This document shows positions 1-6,256 of a DNA stretch of 6,256 nucleotides, in pieces (position 1 is the stretch's first letter; the number at the start of each line of letters is the position of its first letter). The stretch covers positions 2,775 to 9,030 of the forward strand of contig DEHY01000219.1 in assembly GCA_002352185.1 (NCBI GenBank). The letters are read 5' to 3'. The stretch comes from Competibacteraceae bacterium UBA2788 (lineage in GTDB: Bacteria > Pseudomonadota > Gammaproteobacteria > Competibacterales > Competibacteraceae). The notes below the pieces were generated by a model that was not told where the DNA came from, did not search any database, and saw only the letters and a list, made by a program, of their open reading frames with translations. Position numbers and translations under genes: made by a program.

Positions 1-1
1 G

Positions 2-757
2 CTGGCGGCGATCCTGATCCGGCCCCGACTAAGCGGGCTATGGCTGCCGCTGGCGGTCATCACCTGGTCGCTGCTGCGAAATCCAGCCGTGCGCCGCGAA
101 TATCAGCGCCGTCGGCTGGCCTTGTTTGCCGCACGGCGCGAGCGGCAGGAGTTGCACGCTCTCTGGAACCAGCACGCCAGCGGGCAACCGTTTGCAGAGC
201 GGCTGAATGCGCTGCGCGCTCTGCGCGACCGGCTCCGCAACCTGCCAGCCGAGTTGCAGCGCGATGTGCAACGGCTGGAAGCCGATCAGCGCCAGATTCA
301 ATTGCAGGCGTTTCTGGAAAACCATTTCATTGACGCTGCCCGGATCCCCGGCATTCTCACCACTCACCGGATGGCGCTGGAATCCTACGGCATTGAAACC
401 GCCGCCGACGTGAGCGCCGAAGCGCTGAAAACCGTGCCCGGTTTCGGTCAGCGCCTCGGTCGTCAGCGGTCAGCAGCATTGCTGGCCTGGCGGCAGGCGC
501 TGGAACAACGCTTCCGCTATGATTCCCGCAAAGGCGTTGACCCCACCGCCATTGCCGATCTGCGGCGCTGCTATGCCCAGGAACGGCTGCGCATCGAGCG
601 GGAGTTACTGGCGGCTTCTGACGAACTGGCTAAAATCAAGGCGGATATTCTCAAGCACCGCGCCCAGATCAACGTTACCCTGATCCGTCAGGCGATGCGG
701 GAAGCCCAGGCCCAGGCCGACTTGCGGGTATTCCCCCTTGGGTTGAATGCCCTCTAG
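2..757 (+). CDS. C-terminal part of YegI-like (COG4248) membrane/helix-hairpin-helix protein, 5' partial
   Basis: The frame is open to the left edge, so only the last 251 residues are present and the true start is outside. Fragment residues about 1-25 (LAAILI...LWLPLAVITWSLL) form a hydrophobic stretch that looks like a membrane segment. It is followed by a charged, helical, coiled-coil-like region (about 34-105), then a helix-hairpin-helix region (about 117-164) with the hairpin motif VPGFG at 145-149 and the lead-in YGIETAADV. A second charged helical stretch (about 184-239) leads to the C-terminus. This order resembles the C-terminal half of proteins that join a Ser/Thr-kinase-like domain, a membrane helix and a helix-hairpin-helix domain (E. 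coli YegI type). That family's biochemical role is poorly known. The kinase part is not visible, so the assignment rests on the HHH segment and architecture. Another HHH protein is possible. Confidence 0.6.
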   Translation: MAAILIRPRLSGLWLPLAVITWSLLRNPAVRREYQRRRLALFAARRERQELHALWNQHASGQPFAERLNALRALRDRLRNLPAELQRDVQRLEADQRQIQLQAFLENHFIDAARIPGILTTHRMALESYGIETAADVSAEALKTVPGFGQRLGRQRSAALLAWRQALEQRFRYDSRKGVDPTAIADLRRCYAQERLRIERELLAASDELAKIKADILKHRAQINVTLIRQAMREAQAQADLRVFPLGLNAL

Positions 758-817
758 CGGTGCTAACTCATTTATGGAGATGTTTTCAGGGCTTTCGCTT
801 CTGATTCAAGAACCGTT

Positions 818-821
818 GGAG
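818..821 (+). promoter_or_regulatory. Ribosome binding site of the TetR-family gene
   Basis: GGAG followed by AAAGCC, seven bases before the ATG at 829. It supports this start over in-frame alternatives. The 71-bp gap upstream (758-828) has no promoter I can name with confidence. Confidence 0.65.
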
Positions 822-828
822 AAAGCCG

Positions 829-1434
829 ATGGGCAGACGCAACCAACACACCCGCGAGGAACTCCGGGCCATCGCGCTGCAAGCCGCCGAGCGCCTGGTG
901 ACCGAGAACGGGCTGGCCGACTTGAGTACGCGCAAGGTGGTCGCTCGCATCGGCTATACTGTGGGCAGTCTGTACATGGTCTTTCGCAATCTGGACGACC
1001 TCATCGTGCAGATGAACGAGCGAACCCTGGAGAGGCTCCACACTGCGCTGGCGACGGCTATCGCCGACCAGCCGCCGCCGCCGGTTGCGGTCCGTGCGCT
1101 GGCCCAGGCTTACATCACCTTTGCCCTGACTGAAACCAACCGCTGGCTGGCCATCTACCAGCACCGCCTGCCCGCCGATCAGCCCGCGCCGGATTCCCTC
1201 ACCGAAAAGGTGGCGCAGACTTTCGATCTGGTGCAAGGTCAACTGGCGCTGCTTTGTCCGCGCCGTTCCCCGGCGGATATTGCCCTGGCGACCCGTGCGC
1301 TGTGGAGCGGCGTACACGGAATCTGCATCCTCAGCCTTGACCAAACGCTGGAAATGGCCGGTGGCCGTTCGATCCAGGAGGTCGCCAAGTCGTTGATCGA
1401 TCATTATCTGGCCGGTTTTATCGGGCAATCCTGA
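829..1434 (+). CDS. TetR-family transcriptional repressor with WHG-type C-terminal domain
   Basis: A 201-residue protein, the usual TetR length. The N-terminal DNA-binding domain covers residues about 8-60. Its helix-turn-helix is at about 31-54 (LSTRKVVARIGYTVGSLYMVF), with the family's typical aromatic pair in the recognition helix (LYMVF, where most members have LYYHF or LYRHF) followed by NLDDL. The C-terminal ligand/dimerisation part carries WSGVHGI at 159-165, the W-H-G signature of the TetR_C_33 (WHG) domain. Its stop codon overlaps the start of the efflux adaptor gene by one base, so the two are very likely cotranscribed and translationally coupled. Inference: it is a local repressor of this operon, relieved by a small toxic or lipophilic ligand. 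The ligand cannot be read from sequence. I saw no convincing operator palindrome in 758-828. Confidence 0.9.
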   Translation: MGRRNQHTREELRAIALQAAERLVTENGLADLSTRKVVARIGYTVGSLYMVFRNLDDLIVQMNERTLERLHTALATAIADQPPPPVAVRALAQAYITFALTETNRWLAIYQHRLPADQPAPDSLTEKVAQTFDLVQGQLALLCPRRSPADIALATRALWSGVHGICILSLDQTLEMAGGRSIQEVAKSLIDHYLAGFIGQS

Positions 1435-2555
1435 TGCGTTGTTCACTCTCATCTTCTTCACCAGGCCGCTCACCCATGAGTTTATTCGTTCCGCTCCTGC
1501 CAGTTGCTTTGCTTCTGCTGGCCGCCTGCTCTCCCGCATCCCCGGACGCGCCGCCGGTAATCCGTCCGGTCAAAACCGTACTCACTACCTCCCGTCCGCT
1601 TGATCTGACCGCGCAATACGCCGGCGAGGTGCGGGCGCGCTACGAAATGCCGCTGGCGTTCCGGGTGGGCGGCAAGATCACGGGGCGTTCCATCGAAGTG
1701 GGCCAATCGGTCAACGTCGGCGAGATGCTGATGCAGCTCGATCCGGGCGATCTGGCGCTGAACGAGCAAGCACTGCGGGCGCAACTCACTGCGGCGCGCG
1801 CAGACCGCGATCAAGCACGCGCCGAATGGCAGCGCGCCAAGGCGCTGCTGACGCGCAAGCTCATCAGCCTCAGCGATTTCGACGCTCGCCGCAGCGCCCA
1901 CGACGCCGCCCAGGCCCGGTTTGACCAGGCGCAATCGCAGCTTTCGGGGGGCGCTCGCCAGACCGGCTACACTCAGTTGCAGGCCGACCAGGCCGGCGTC
2001 GTCACCTCGGTGCAGGCCGAAGTCGGTCAGATCGTGGCTGCCGGCCAGCCGGTGTTGCACCTGGCGCTGCCGGGGGAAAAGGAAATCGCCATCAGCATCC
2101 CGGAAAACCGGCGCGATGAATTAAGCATGGGCCAGGACGTTTCCATCACGATCTGGGCCATTCCAGGCAAGGTTTATCAAGGTCGCATCCGGGAAATTTC
2201 GCCCCTGGCGGATCCGCTCACCCGCACCTACGGCGTCAAGGTTACGCTGATTGATCCTGATGACGCAGTGCAGTTGGGGATGACCGCCGCAGTCCAGTCC
2301 CGGCATCGGGTTGCGGCGGCGGCGGTCCGTTTGCCGCTGACCGCCATTATCGAACGCGACGGCCAACCGGCGGTATGGGTGGTGGATGCGCAAACCCTGA
2401 AAGTGGCTTTACAACCGATCACGCTTGGCTCGTTTCAGGATGACAACCAGGTTGCGGTCGCCAGCGGTCTCGCGCCGGGTCAGCGGGTAGTCACCGCCGG
2501 TGTCCACAAACTTTACCCGAACCAGCAGATCCGGTTGCTGGACAATGCGCCGTGA
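1434..2555 (+). CDS. RND-type efflux periplasmic adaptor (membrane fusion protein), lipoprotein
   Basis: 373 residues from the first ATG, which shares its A with the TGA of the upstream repressor gene. An in-frame ATG at 1476 (M15) gives a cleaner lipoprotein signal: MSLFVPLLPVALLLLAAC with lipobox LAAC and acylated Cys32. Neither start has a clear Shine-Dalgarno. Domains: first lipoyl half about 65-105 (FRVGGKI...VGQSVNVGEML), alpha-helical hairpin about 106-170, second lipoyl half about 177-210 (ADQAGVVTSV...VGQIVAAGQPV), beta-barrel about 216-290, and membrane-proximal domain about 298-370. At the hairpin tip R134, L138 and S145 match the R-x3-L-x6-S motif that docks adaptors onto TolC-type outer membrane channels. 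The protein should bridge an inner-membrane pump and such a channel in the periplasm. No pump gene follows. Closest general class: AcrA/MdtA-like adaptors of the HlyD superfamily. Confidence 0.92.
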   Translation: MRCSLSSSSPGRSPMSLFVPLLPVALLLLAACSPASPDAPPVIRPVKTVLTTSRPLDLTAQYAGEVRARYEMPLAFRVGGKITGRSIEVGQSVNVGEMLMQLDPGDLALNEQALRAQLTAARADRDQARAEWQRAKALLTRKLISLSDFDARRSAHDAAQARFDQAQSQLSGGARQTGYTQLQADQAGVVTSVQAEVGQIVAAGQPVLHLALPGEKEIAISIPENRRDELSMGQDVSITIWAIPGKVYQGRIREISPLADPLTRTYGVKVTLIDPDDAVQLGMTAAVQSRHRVAAAAVRLPLTAIIERDGQPAVWVVDAQTLKVALQPITLGSFQDDNQVAVASGLAPGQRVVTAGVHKLYPNQQIRLLDNAP

Positions 2556-2675
2556 GAAATTCCAGCCTTGCCGTGATTCCAGGCCCAGCGCAGCGGAATT
2601 CCACTGGAACATCGGCATGGCAATCCTGAACGGGTCGTAGCGGCGTCCTTTGGCAAAGGGGGCACGGTTGTGGAT
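2556..2675. other. Convergent intergenic spacer, unexplained part
   Basis: Non-coding sequence between the adaptor stop and the first palindromic repeat. It contains an 11-bp palindrome TTCCACTGGAA (2599-2609), overlapping GGAATTCC, and a small CCTTT-GGC-AAAGG hairpin (2648-2660). Neither is followed by a T-tract. No remnant of a pump gene could be recognised in any frame. It may be a further dispersed repeat, but only one copy is visible. Confidence 0.4.
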
Positions 2676-2720
2676 GTGGCACGGGCATCTTGCCCGTGCT
2701 ACGACAAATTCCACAACTCA
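2676..2720. repeat. REP-like palindromic intergenic repeat, copy 1
   Basis: A perfect 9-bp inverted repeat GCACGGGCA/TGCCCGTGC (2679-2687 and 2691-2699) with a TCT loop. G-U and Watson-Crick pairs extend the stem outward to 2675-2703. The segment 2676-2698 matches 19 of 23 bases with 4737-4759 on the other side of the chemoreceptor gene, and both copies end in CCACAACTCA (2711-2720 and 4786-4795). It lies between two converging genes, so it could help end transcription from either side as a hairpin, but no T-tract follows. The short minus-strand reading frame across it (GKMPVPH...) is a by-product of the palindrome, not a gene. No repeat-associated transposase is present in the window. Confidence 0.7.
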
Positions 2721-2730
2721 AACAGGCTGG

Positions 2731-4620
2731 CTATCTGGTCGCCATGGCCCGCTTATCCAGGGTGAAGAAGCCCATCAGGTTTTGCAGCTCCTTGGCCTGA
2801 TCGCCCATGGCATGGCTGGCGGCAGCCGTTTCTTCGACCAGCGCGGCATTTTGCTGCGTCACCTGATCCATTTGCAGGATGGCTTTATTGACCTGCTCAA
2901 TCCCGCCCGCCTGTTCGCGGCTGGCGGCGGCGATTTCGGCCACGATGTCGCTGACTTTTTTCACCGACGCGACGATATCCTTGAGAGTTTGGCCGGATTG
3001 CTCGACCAGTTTCCCGCCATTTTCCACTTTGTTTACGCTGTCGGTGATCAACCCCTTGATCTCCTTGGCGGCGTCGGCGCTGCGTTGCGCCAGTTTGCGC
3101 ACCTCACCCGCCACTACCGCGAATCCTCGACCCTGTTCACCCGCCCGCGCCGCTTCCACTGCCGCGTTCAACGCCAGCAGGTTGGTTTGAAACGCGATTT
3201 CGTCAATGACGCCGATAATGTCGGCAATTTTTCGGCTGCTCTGATTGATCTCGCTCATGGCGGTGATCGCCTGATCCACGACGGACCCGCCCTGTTCAGC
3301 CTGAGTGCGGGCGGCGCTGGCCAGTTGATTGGCTTGCCCGGCGTTGTCGGCGCTTTGTTTCACCGTTGAGGTCAGTTCTTCCATGCTGGAGGCGGTTTCT
3401 TCCAGCGCCGAGGCTTGTTCTTCGGTGCGCTGCGACAAATCGGCGCTGCCTTGGGCAATCTCGGCGGCGGCGGAGCTGACCCGGCTGGTGGCCTGCGTGA
3501 CCTGGCTGACGATGCCTTTCAGCTTTGCGGTCATGTCCTGCATCGCGGCGTAAATGCCGGTTTCCTTCCCGGTGTTGGCGAAACGCACGGTTAAATCGCC
3601 GTGCGCGATCTGCTGGGTGAGCGCGGCGATTTCCGCCGGTTCGCCGCCAATGGGACGCCGAATGACGCGCACCAGCAGCCACGCCAGCAGAATGCCCGCC
3701 AGCGCCGCCACGATGGAAAGCCAGGTGACGACGGCGACGGCCACTTCGTTCACCTGTTGCACCTGCGGCCCCAAAGTGTTCTGGCTGTTGTCGTAGGAGG
3801 CCGTTATTTCCTCGGTAAGCCGGGTGATTTCCGGCCCGATCCGGAAGGCTGCATCCTTGGCCAGCGCTTCGCTTTGTACGACTATCTGGATCAGGGTGGG
3901 CATCAGCGTCACATAGGCGCTGCGATCCTTGCGGAATTGCTCGAACTGGACGCGATAGGTGGCCGGGAGAAGTTCTGCGAACGGTTGCAGCAGCGCATCC
4001 ACCTTGGCGATGAGTTCTTCGCGGGCCTGGTCGGCGTGGGCGGGCTGGCGAGTCCAGATATAGCGGAGCAAGGCATAGCGGCCGTTTAGGATCTGCATCA
4101 TTACCTTGTTGCCCATCGCCGCGATCTCCGCCTTGTTATCGGCGGCAGCGGCGTCAATCAGGCCCTGTAACGTTTTTTGCATGGCGATACCCAAACCCAC
4201 CAGTTGTTTGATCGTTTCATCGCGTTGCTTGAACAAGGTTATAACTTGAACTATCGCTGCGTCATATTGGGCGATCGGGTCGGCTATGGCCGCTACCAAC
4301 TTGGCCCGTTCGGGATGCTTGACGCTCTCTTTCAGCGCAGTAAGCGTGGTCTGCATCTGGTTGAACTGCTCACGGTAGCTCTGCGCATTCTGATCGTTGG
4401 GATCCAGCAGGAATCCCCTAAGCGCCAGCCGCACGCTAAATATCTGCTTTTCAAACACATTCATCTGGTCATTGGCCCGGGCCAACCGGCGGTATTCGGT
4501 AAAACCGTCGAAGGCGCCGGTCAAACCCCAGTATGCAGTGCCCCCTACGATCACCAGCAGCGCGATGACCGCCGCAAAACCGGCATTCAGCTGCGTACTC
4601 AATTTCAGATTCTGGAACAT
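2731..4620 (-). CDS. Methyl-accepting chemotaxis protein with large helical periplasmic sensor domain
   Basis: A complete 629-residue transmembrane chemoreceptor. Membrane helix 1 is at about 11-33. A roughly 260-residue, predicted all-helical periplasmic region (34-292) has the size and look of a helical bimodular (HBM) sensor, as in McpS-type receptors for organic acids; this subtype call is tentative. Membrane helix 2 is at about 293-317, and HAMP at about 318-370 ([11 protein letters not shown]...HGDLTVRF). The cytoplasmic signalling domain covers about 380-615, with tip motif [20 protein letters not shown] at 475-494, almost identical to Tsr-type receptors, which bind CheA and CheW. Glu/Gln-rich segments [17 protein letters not shown] (400-416) and ALVEETAAA (593-601) are likely methylation regions. 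It ends in LDKRAMATR without an NWETF-like CheR/CheB-tethering pentapeptide. Only a weak AGAGA ribosome site precedes the ATG. It converges on the adaptor gene and follows glgX on the same strand. Confidence 0.95.
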   Translation of the reverse strand: MFQNLKLSTQLNAGFAAVIALLVIVGGTAYWGLTGAFDGFTEYRRLARANDQMNVFEKQIFSVRLALRGFLLDPNDQNAQSYREQFNQMQTTLTALKESVKHPERAKLVAAIADPIAQYDAAIVQVITLFKQRDETIKQLVGLGIAMQKTLQGLIDAAAADNKAEIAAMGNKVMMQILNGRYALLRYIWTRQPAHADQAREELIAKVDALLQPFAELLPATYRVQFEQFRKDRSAYVTLMPTLIQIVVQSEALAKDAAFRIGPEITRLTEEITASYDNSQNTLGPQVQQVNEVAVAVVTWLSIVAALAGILLAWLLVRVIRRPIGGEPAEIAALTQQIAHGDLTVRFANTGKETGIYAAMQDMTAKLKGIVSQVTQATSRVSSAAAEIAQGSADLSQRTEEQASALEETASSMEELTSTVKQSADNAGQANQLASAARTQAEQGGSVVDQAITAMSEINQSSRKIADIIGVIDEIAFQTNLLALNAAVEAARAGEQGRGFAVVAGEVRKLAQRSADAAKEIKGLITDSVNKVENGGKLVEQSGQTLKDIVASVKKVSDIVAEIAAASREQAGGIEQVNKAILQMDQVTQQNAALVEETAAASHAMGDQAKELQNLMGFFTLDKRAMATR

Positions 4621-4706
4621 GATTTCTCTACTGTAGCCAATGTGTTGGGAAGCTTTCTCTCACTCGGAGTCTTCGGTGGCGCCGGATGGTGGGCGCTCTG
4701 AAATAA

Positions 4707-4735
4707 AATATAGCAATCTATCTGATCTGTGGAAA
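4707..4735 (-). promoter_or_regulatory. Candidate sigma70-type promoter for the chemoreceptor gene
   Basis: On the minus strand TTTCCA (4735-4730) is separated by exactly 17 bases from TATATT (4712-4707), matching 4 of 6 and 5 of 6 bases of the -35 and -10 consensus. Transcription would start near 4700 and leave a leader of about 80 bases before the ATG at 4620. The -35 box nearly touches the palindromic repeat at 4737. No flagellar sigma28 box was recognised. This rests on pattern matching in an AT-rich patch only. Confidence 0.35.
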
Positions 4736-4736
4736 C

Positions 4737-4795
4737 GTGGCGCGGGCTTCCAGCCCGTGAACTGAACACCGGCTGGAAGCCCGTGCCACAACTCA
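4737..4795. repeat. REP-like palindromic intergenic repeat, copy 2
   Basis: Two 19-base arms, 4737-4755 and 4771-4789, are reverse complements with a single mismatch (G4742 opposite T4784, which can still pair in RNA). Three more inner pairs (4757-4759 with 4767-4769) leave a loop of about seven bases. A smaller nested palindrome CGGGCT-TCC-AGCCCG lies in the left arm (4743-4757). The element begins 16 bases past the glgX stop and ends next to the candidate chemoreceptor promoter, so it may protect the glgX mRNA 3' end or slow readthrough. No T-tract follows on either strand, so it is not a classical factor-independent terminator. It is related to the copy at 2676-2720 and has the same orientation. 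The short frame GTGFQPVF... across it is not a gene. Confidence 0.75.
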
Positions 4796-4810
4796 TTTAG
4801 GAGCGCTATA

Positions 4811-6256
4811 TCAGGTTGACGGCGAACGCCGGTGCCGCAACAGCACCAGCGAACGGCCTTGCACCGGATACGGCTCTTCGGGCGGATGAGAGGAACCCTC
4901 GGTCGGTTGACCGTGCGGCAACGCAGTATCCAGCAACACCTCGAACCGGGCCAGGTCGCGCAATACCGGCAGCACAAAGGGGACTTCGGCGTGATGCGCA
5001 TTGCACAGCAACAGGAAGTCATCGTCCTCCAGCCAATGACCGCGTTCATCCTGTTCGGCCAGCGCGTCGCCCGGCAGATACAGCCCCAGGCAGCGGGCGT
5101 AGTCATGGCTCCATTCGTCGTCGTCAATTTCCCGCCCGTCGGGATTGAACCAGAGAATGTCGCGCACCCCGTCGCCGTGCAGGCCGCGAAAGAAATGGCG
5201 GCGGCGGAAGGTGGGATGGCGCTGGCGCAGGCGAATCAGCCGTTGGGTGAAGGTGAGCAGCTCGCGGTTTTCCGGCAGCCAGGCCAAATCCCAATTGAAC
5301 CAGCTGAGGTCGTTATCCTGGCAATAGGCATTGTTGTTGCCGCGCTGAGTGCGGCCCACTTCGTCGCCGGCCAGGAGCATCGGCACCCCTTGCGACAGCA
5401 GCAGGGTGGCCAGGAAATTGCGGCGCTGATGCAGCCGCAACGCCAGAATATCCGGATCGGTGGCGTCGCCCTCCGCCCCGCAATTCCAGCTCCGGTTATG
5501 CGATTCGCCGTCCTGGTTATTTTCGCCGTTGGCCTCGTTATGGCGCTCGTTGAAGCTGACCAGATCGTACAGGGTGAAGCCGTCGTGGGCGGTGATAAAG
5601 TTGATGCTGGCATGGGGCCGGCGGCCATTGTGCTGATACAGATCAGCGGAACCGGTCAGCCGATAGGCCAGATCGCCGATCAAGCCGCCCTCGCCGCGCC
5701 AATAGTCGCGCACCACATCGCGATACTTGCCGTTCCACTCGCTCCAGCCAACCGGAAACTGGCCGACCTGATAGCCGCCTTCGCCCACATCCCACGGCTC
5801 GGCGATCAACTTCACCTGGGACAGCACCGGGTCCTGTTGAATAACGGCCATGAAGGCGCCGGCCTGCTCCACCTCATGCTCGCCTCGCGCCAGTGCTGCC
5901 GCCAAATCGAAGCGGAAGCCGTCTACCCGCATCTCCTGCACCCAGTAGCGCAGGCTGTCCGCGATCAGTTGCAATATCCGGGGATGCGCAGTGTTCAGGG
6001 TATTGCCGCAGCCGGTGTAATCCATGTAATAGCGCGGCTGATCGGGCGCCAGCCGGTAGTAGGCGAAGTTGTCGATGCCGCGAAAGCTCAGGGTCGGACC
6101 GAGCTGGTTGCCTTCGGCAGTGTGGTTGTACACCACGTCGAGAATGACCTCGATCCCCGCCGAATGCAGGGTTTTCACCATGCTCTTGAATTCGCTGGCC
6201 GGGTGATCGCTGGCCGCGTAGCGCGGATCCGGGGCGAAATAGCCGATGGGACTGTA
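4811..6256 (-). CDS. glgX: Glycogen debranching enzyme GlgX, 5' partial (C-terminal 481 residues)
   Basis: The frame is open to the right edge: 25 residues beginning [15 protein letters not shown] precede the internal Met at 6181, so the real start is outside. GlgX is usually near 700 residues, so about a third is missing: the N-terminal carbohydrate-binding module and the first part of the GH13 barrel. All four GH13 signature regions visible here are intact: DVVYNHT (6139-6119), GFRFDLA with nucleophile Asp at 5908-5906, LIAEPWD with acid/base Glu at 5800-5798, and FITAHDG with the stabilising Asp at 5584-5582. [14 protein letters not shown] and [23 protein letters not shown] are typical of the GlgX/isoamylase group. 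It hydrolyses alpha-1,6 branches of phosphorylase-trimmed glycogen in the cytoplasm. The C-terminal part ends normally at TGA (4813-4811). Other glg genes are expected to the right. A TreX/isoamylase specificity cannot be fully excluded. Confidence 0.94.
   Translation of the reverse strand, partial: YSPIGYFAPDPRYAASDHPASEFKSMVKTLHSAGIEVILDVVYNHTAEGNQLGPTLSFRGIDNFAYYRLAPDQPRYYMDYTGCGNTLNTAHPRILQLIADSLRYWVQEMRVDGFRFDLAAALARGEHEVEQAGAFMAVIQQDPVLSQVKLIAEPWDVGEGGYQVGQFPVGWSEWNGKYRDVVRDYWRGEGGLIGDLAYRLTGSADLYQHNGRRPHASINFITAHDGFTLYDLVSFNERHNEANGENNQDGESHNRSWNCGAEGDATDPDILALRLHQRRNFLATLLLSQGVPMLLAGDEVGRTQRGNNNAYCQDNDLSWFNWDLAWLPENRELLTFTQRLIRLRQRHPTFRRRHFFRGLHGDGVRDILWFNPDGREIDDDEWSHDYARCLGLYLPGDALAEQDERGHWLEDDDFLLLCNAHHAEVPFVLPVLRDLARFEVLLDTALPHGQPTEGSSHPPEEPYPVQGRSLVLLRHRRSPST

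Noticed and set aside
801..814. Possible TetR operator TTCTGATTCAAGAA upstream of the repressor
   Set aside because: Only the four outer bases of each arm are symmetric. This is too weak to call, and no second half-site was seen.
772..1539. 255-residue open frame on the minus strand opposite the repressor and adaptor start
   Set aside because: It lies antisense to a clear TetR gene with family motifs and a ribosome site. Its protein has no recognisable domain, and long antisense frames are expected in GC-rich DNA.
2599..2609. Palindrome TTCCACTGGAA as a regulator binding site
   Set aside because: It sits in a convergent spacer with no start nearby, and an 11-bp palindrome of this kind is not rare.
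2679..2699. Factor-independent terminator for the converging genes
   Set aside because: The stem is strong, but neither side is followed by a run of T, and related sequence occurs at 4737-4795. A dispersed repeat explains it better.
2491..2721. 76-residue minus-strand frame containing GKMPVPHPQ
   Set aside because: It arises from the first palindromic repeat and overlaps the end of the adaptor gene antisense. There is no ribosome site or domain.
2650..3369. 239-residue open frame on the plus strand opposite the chemoreceptor C-terminus
   Set aside because: It overlaps the conserved signalling domain of the chemoreceptor and its translation is low-complexity and unlike any family. It also starts inside the intergenic spacer and runs through the palindromic repeat.
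4605..4796. 63-residue minus-strand frame beginning MSCGTGFQPVFSS
   Set aside because: It is translation of the palindromic repeat. Such GTGFQPV peptides are typical false genes over this type of element.

Overview
The window looks like chromosomal DNA of a GC-rich proteobacterium, most likely a gammaproteobacterium. The evidence is the Tsr-like chemoreceptor signalling domain, the TetR/RND-adaptor pair, the GlgX-type debranching enzyme, and short palindromic intergenic repeats of a kind common in that class. Genus cannot be read from the sequence. A glycogen-storing lineage would fit the glgX gene, but that is only an inference.

Layout: (1) 2-757, plus strand: C-terminal part of a membrane-linked helix-hairpin-helix protein, probably of the YegI/COG4248 family, whose kinase part would lie left of the window. 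(2) 829-1434 and 1434-2555, plus strand: a TetR-family repressor with a WHG-type C-terminal domain, overlapping by one base a lipoprotein periplasmic adaptor (membrane fusion protein) of a tripartite efflux pump. No pump gene follows. (3) 2556-2730: a 175-bp convergent spacer with a palindromic repeat. (4) 4620-2731, minus strand: a complete methyl-accepting chemotaxis protein with a large all-helical periplasmic sensor. (5) 4621-4810: a spacer with a second, related palindromic repeat and a candidate promoter for the chemoreceptor. (6) 6256-4811, minus strand: the C-terminal two thirds of the glycogen debranching enzyme GlgX, entering from the right edge.

The genes appear to be three independent functional units: signalling/DNA-binding, efflux control, and chemotaxis plus glycogen breakdown. 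The repressor and adaptor very probably form one operon with autoregulation. The chemoreceptor and glgX share a strand, but a palindromic repeat and a separate candidate promoter lie between them. I found no tRNA, rRNA, CRISPR array, transposase or clear new system. The points most worth a second look are the two related repeats that bracket the chemoreceptor gene in the same orientation, and the efflux adaptor that lacks its pump.
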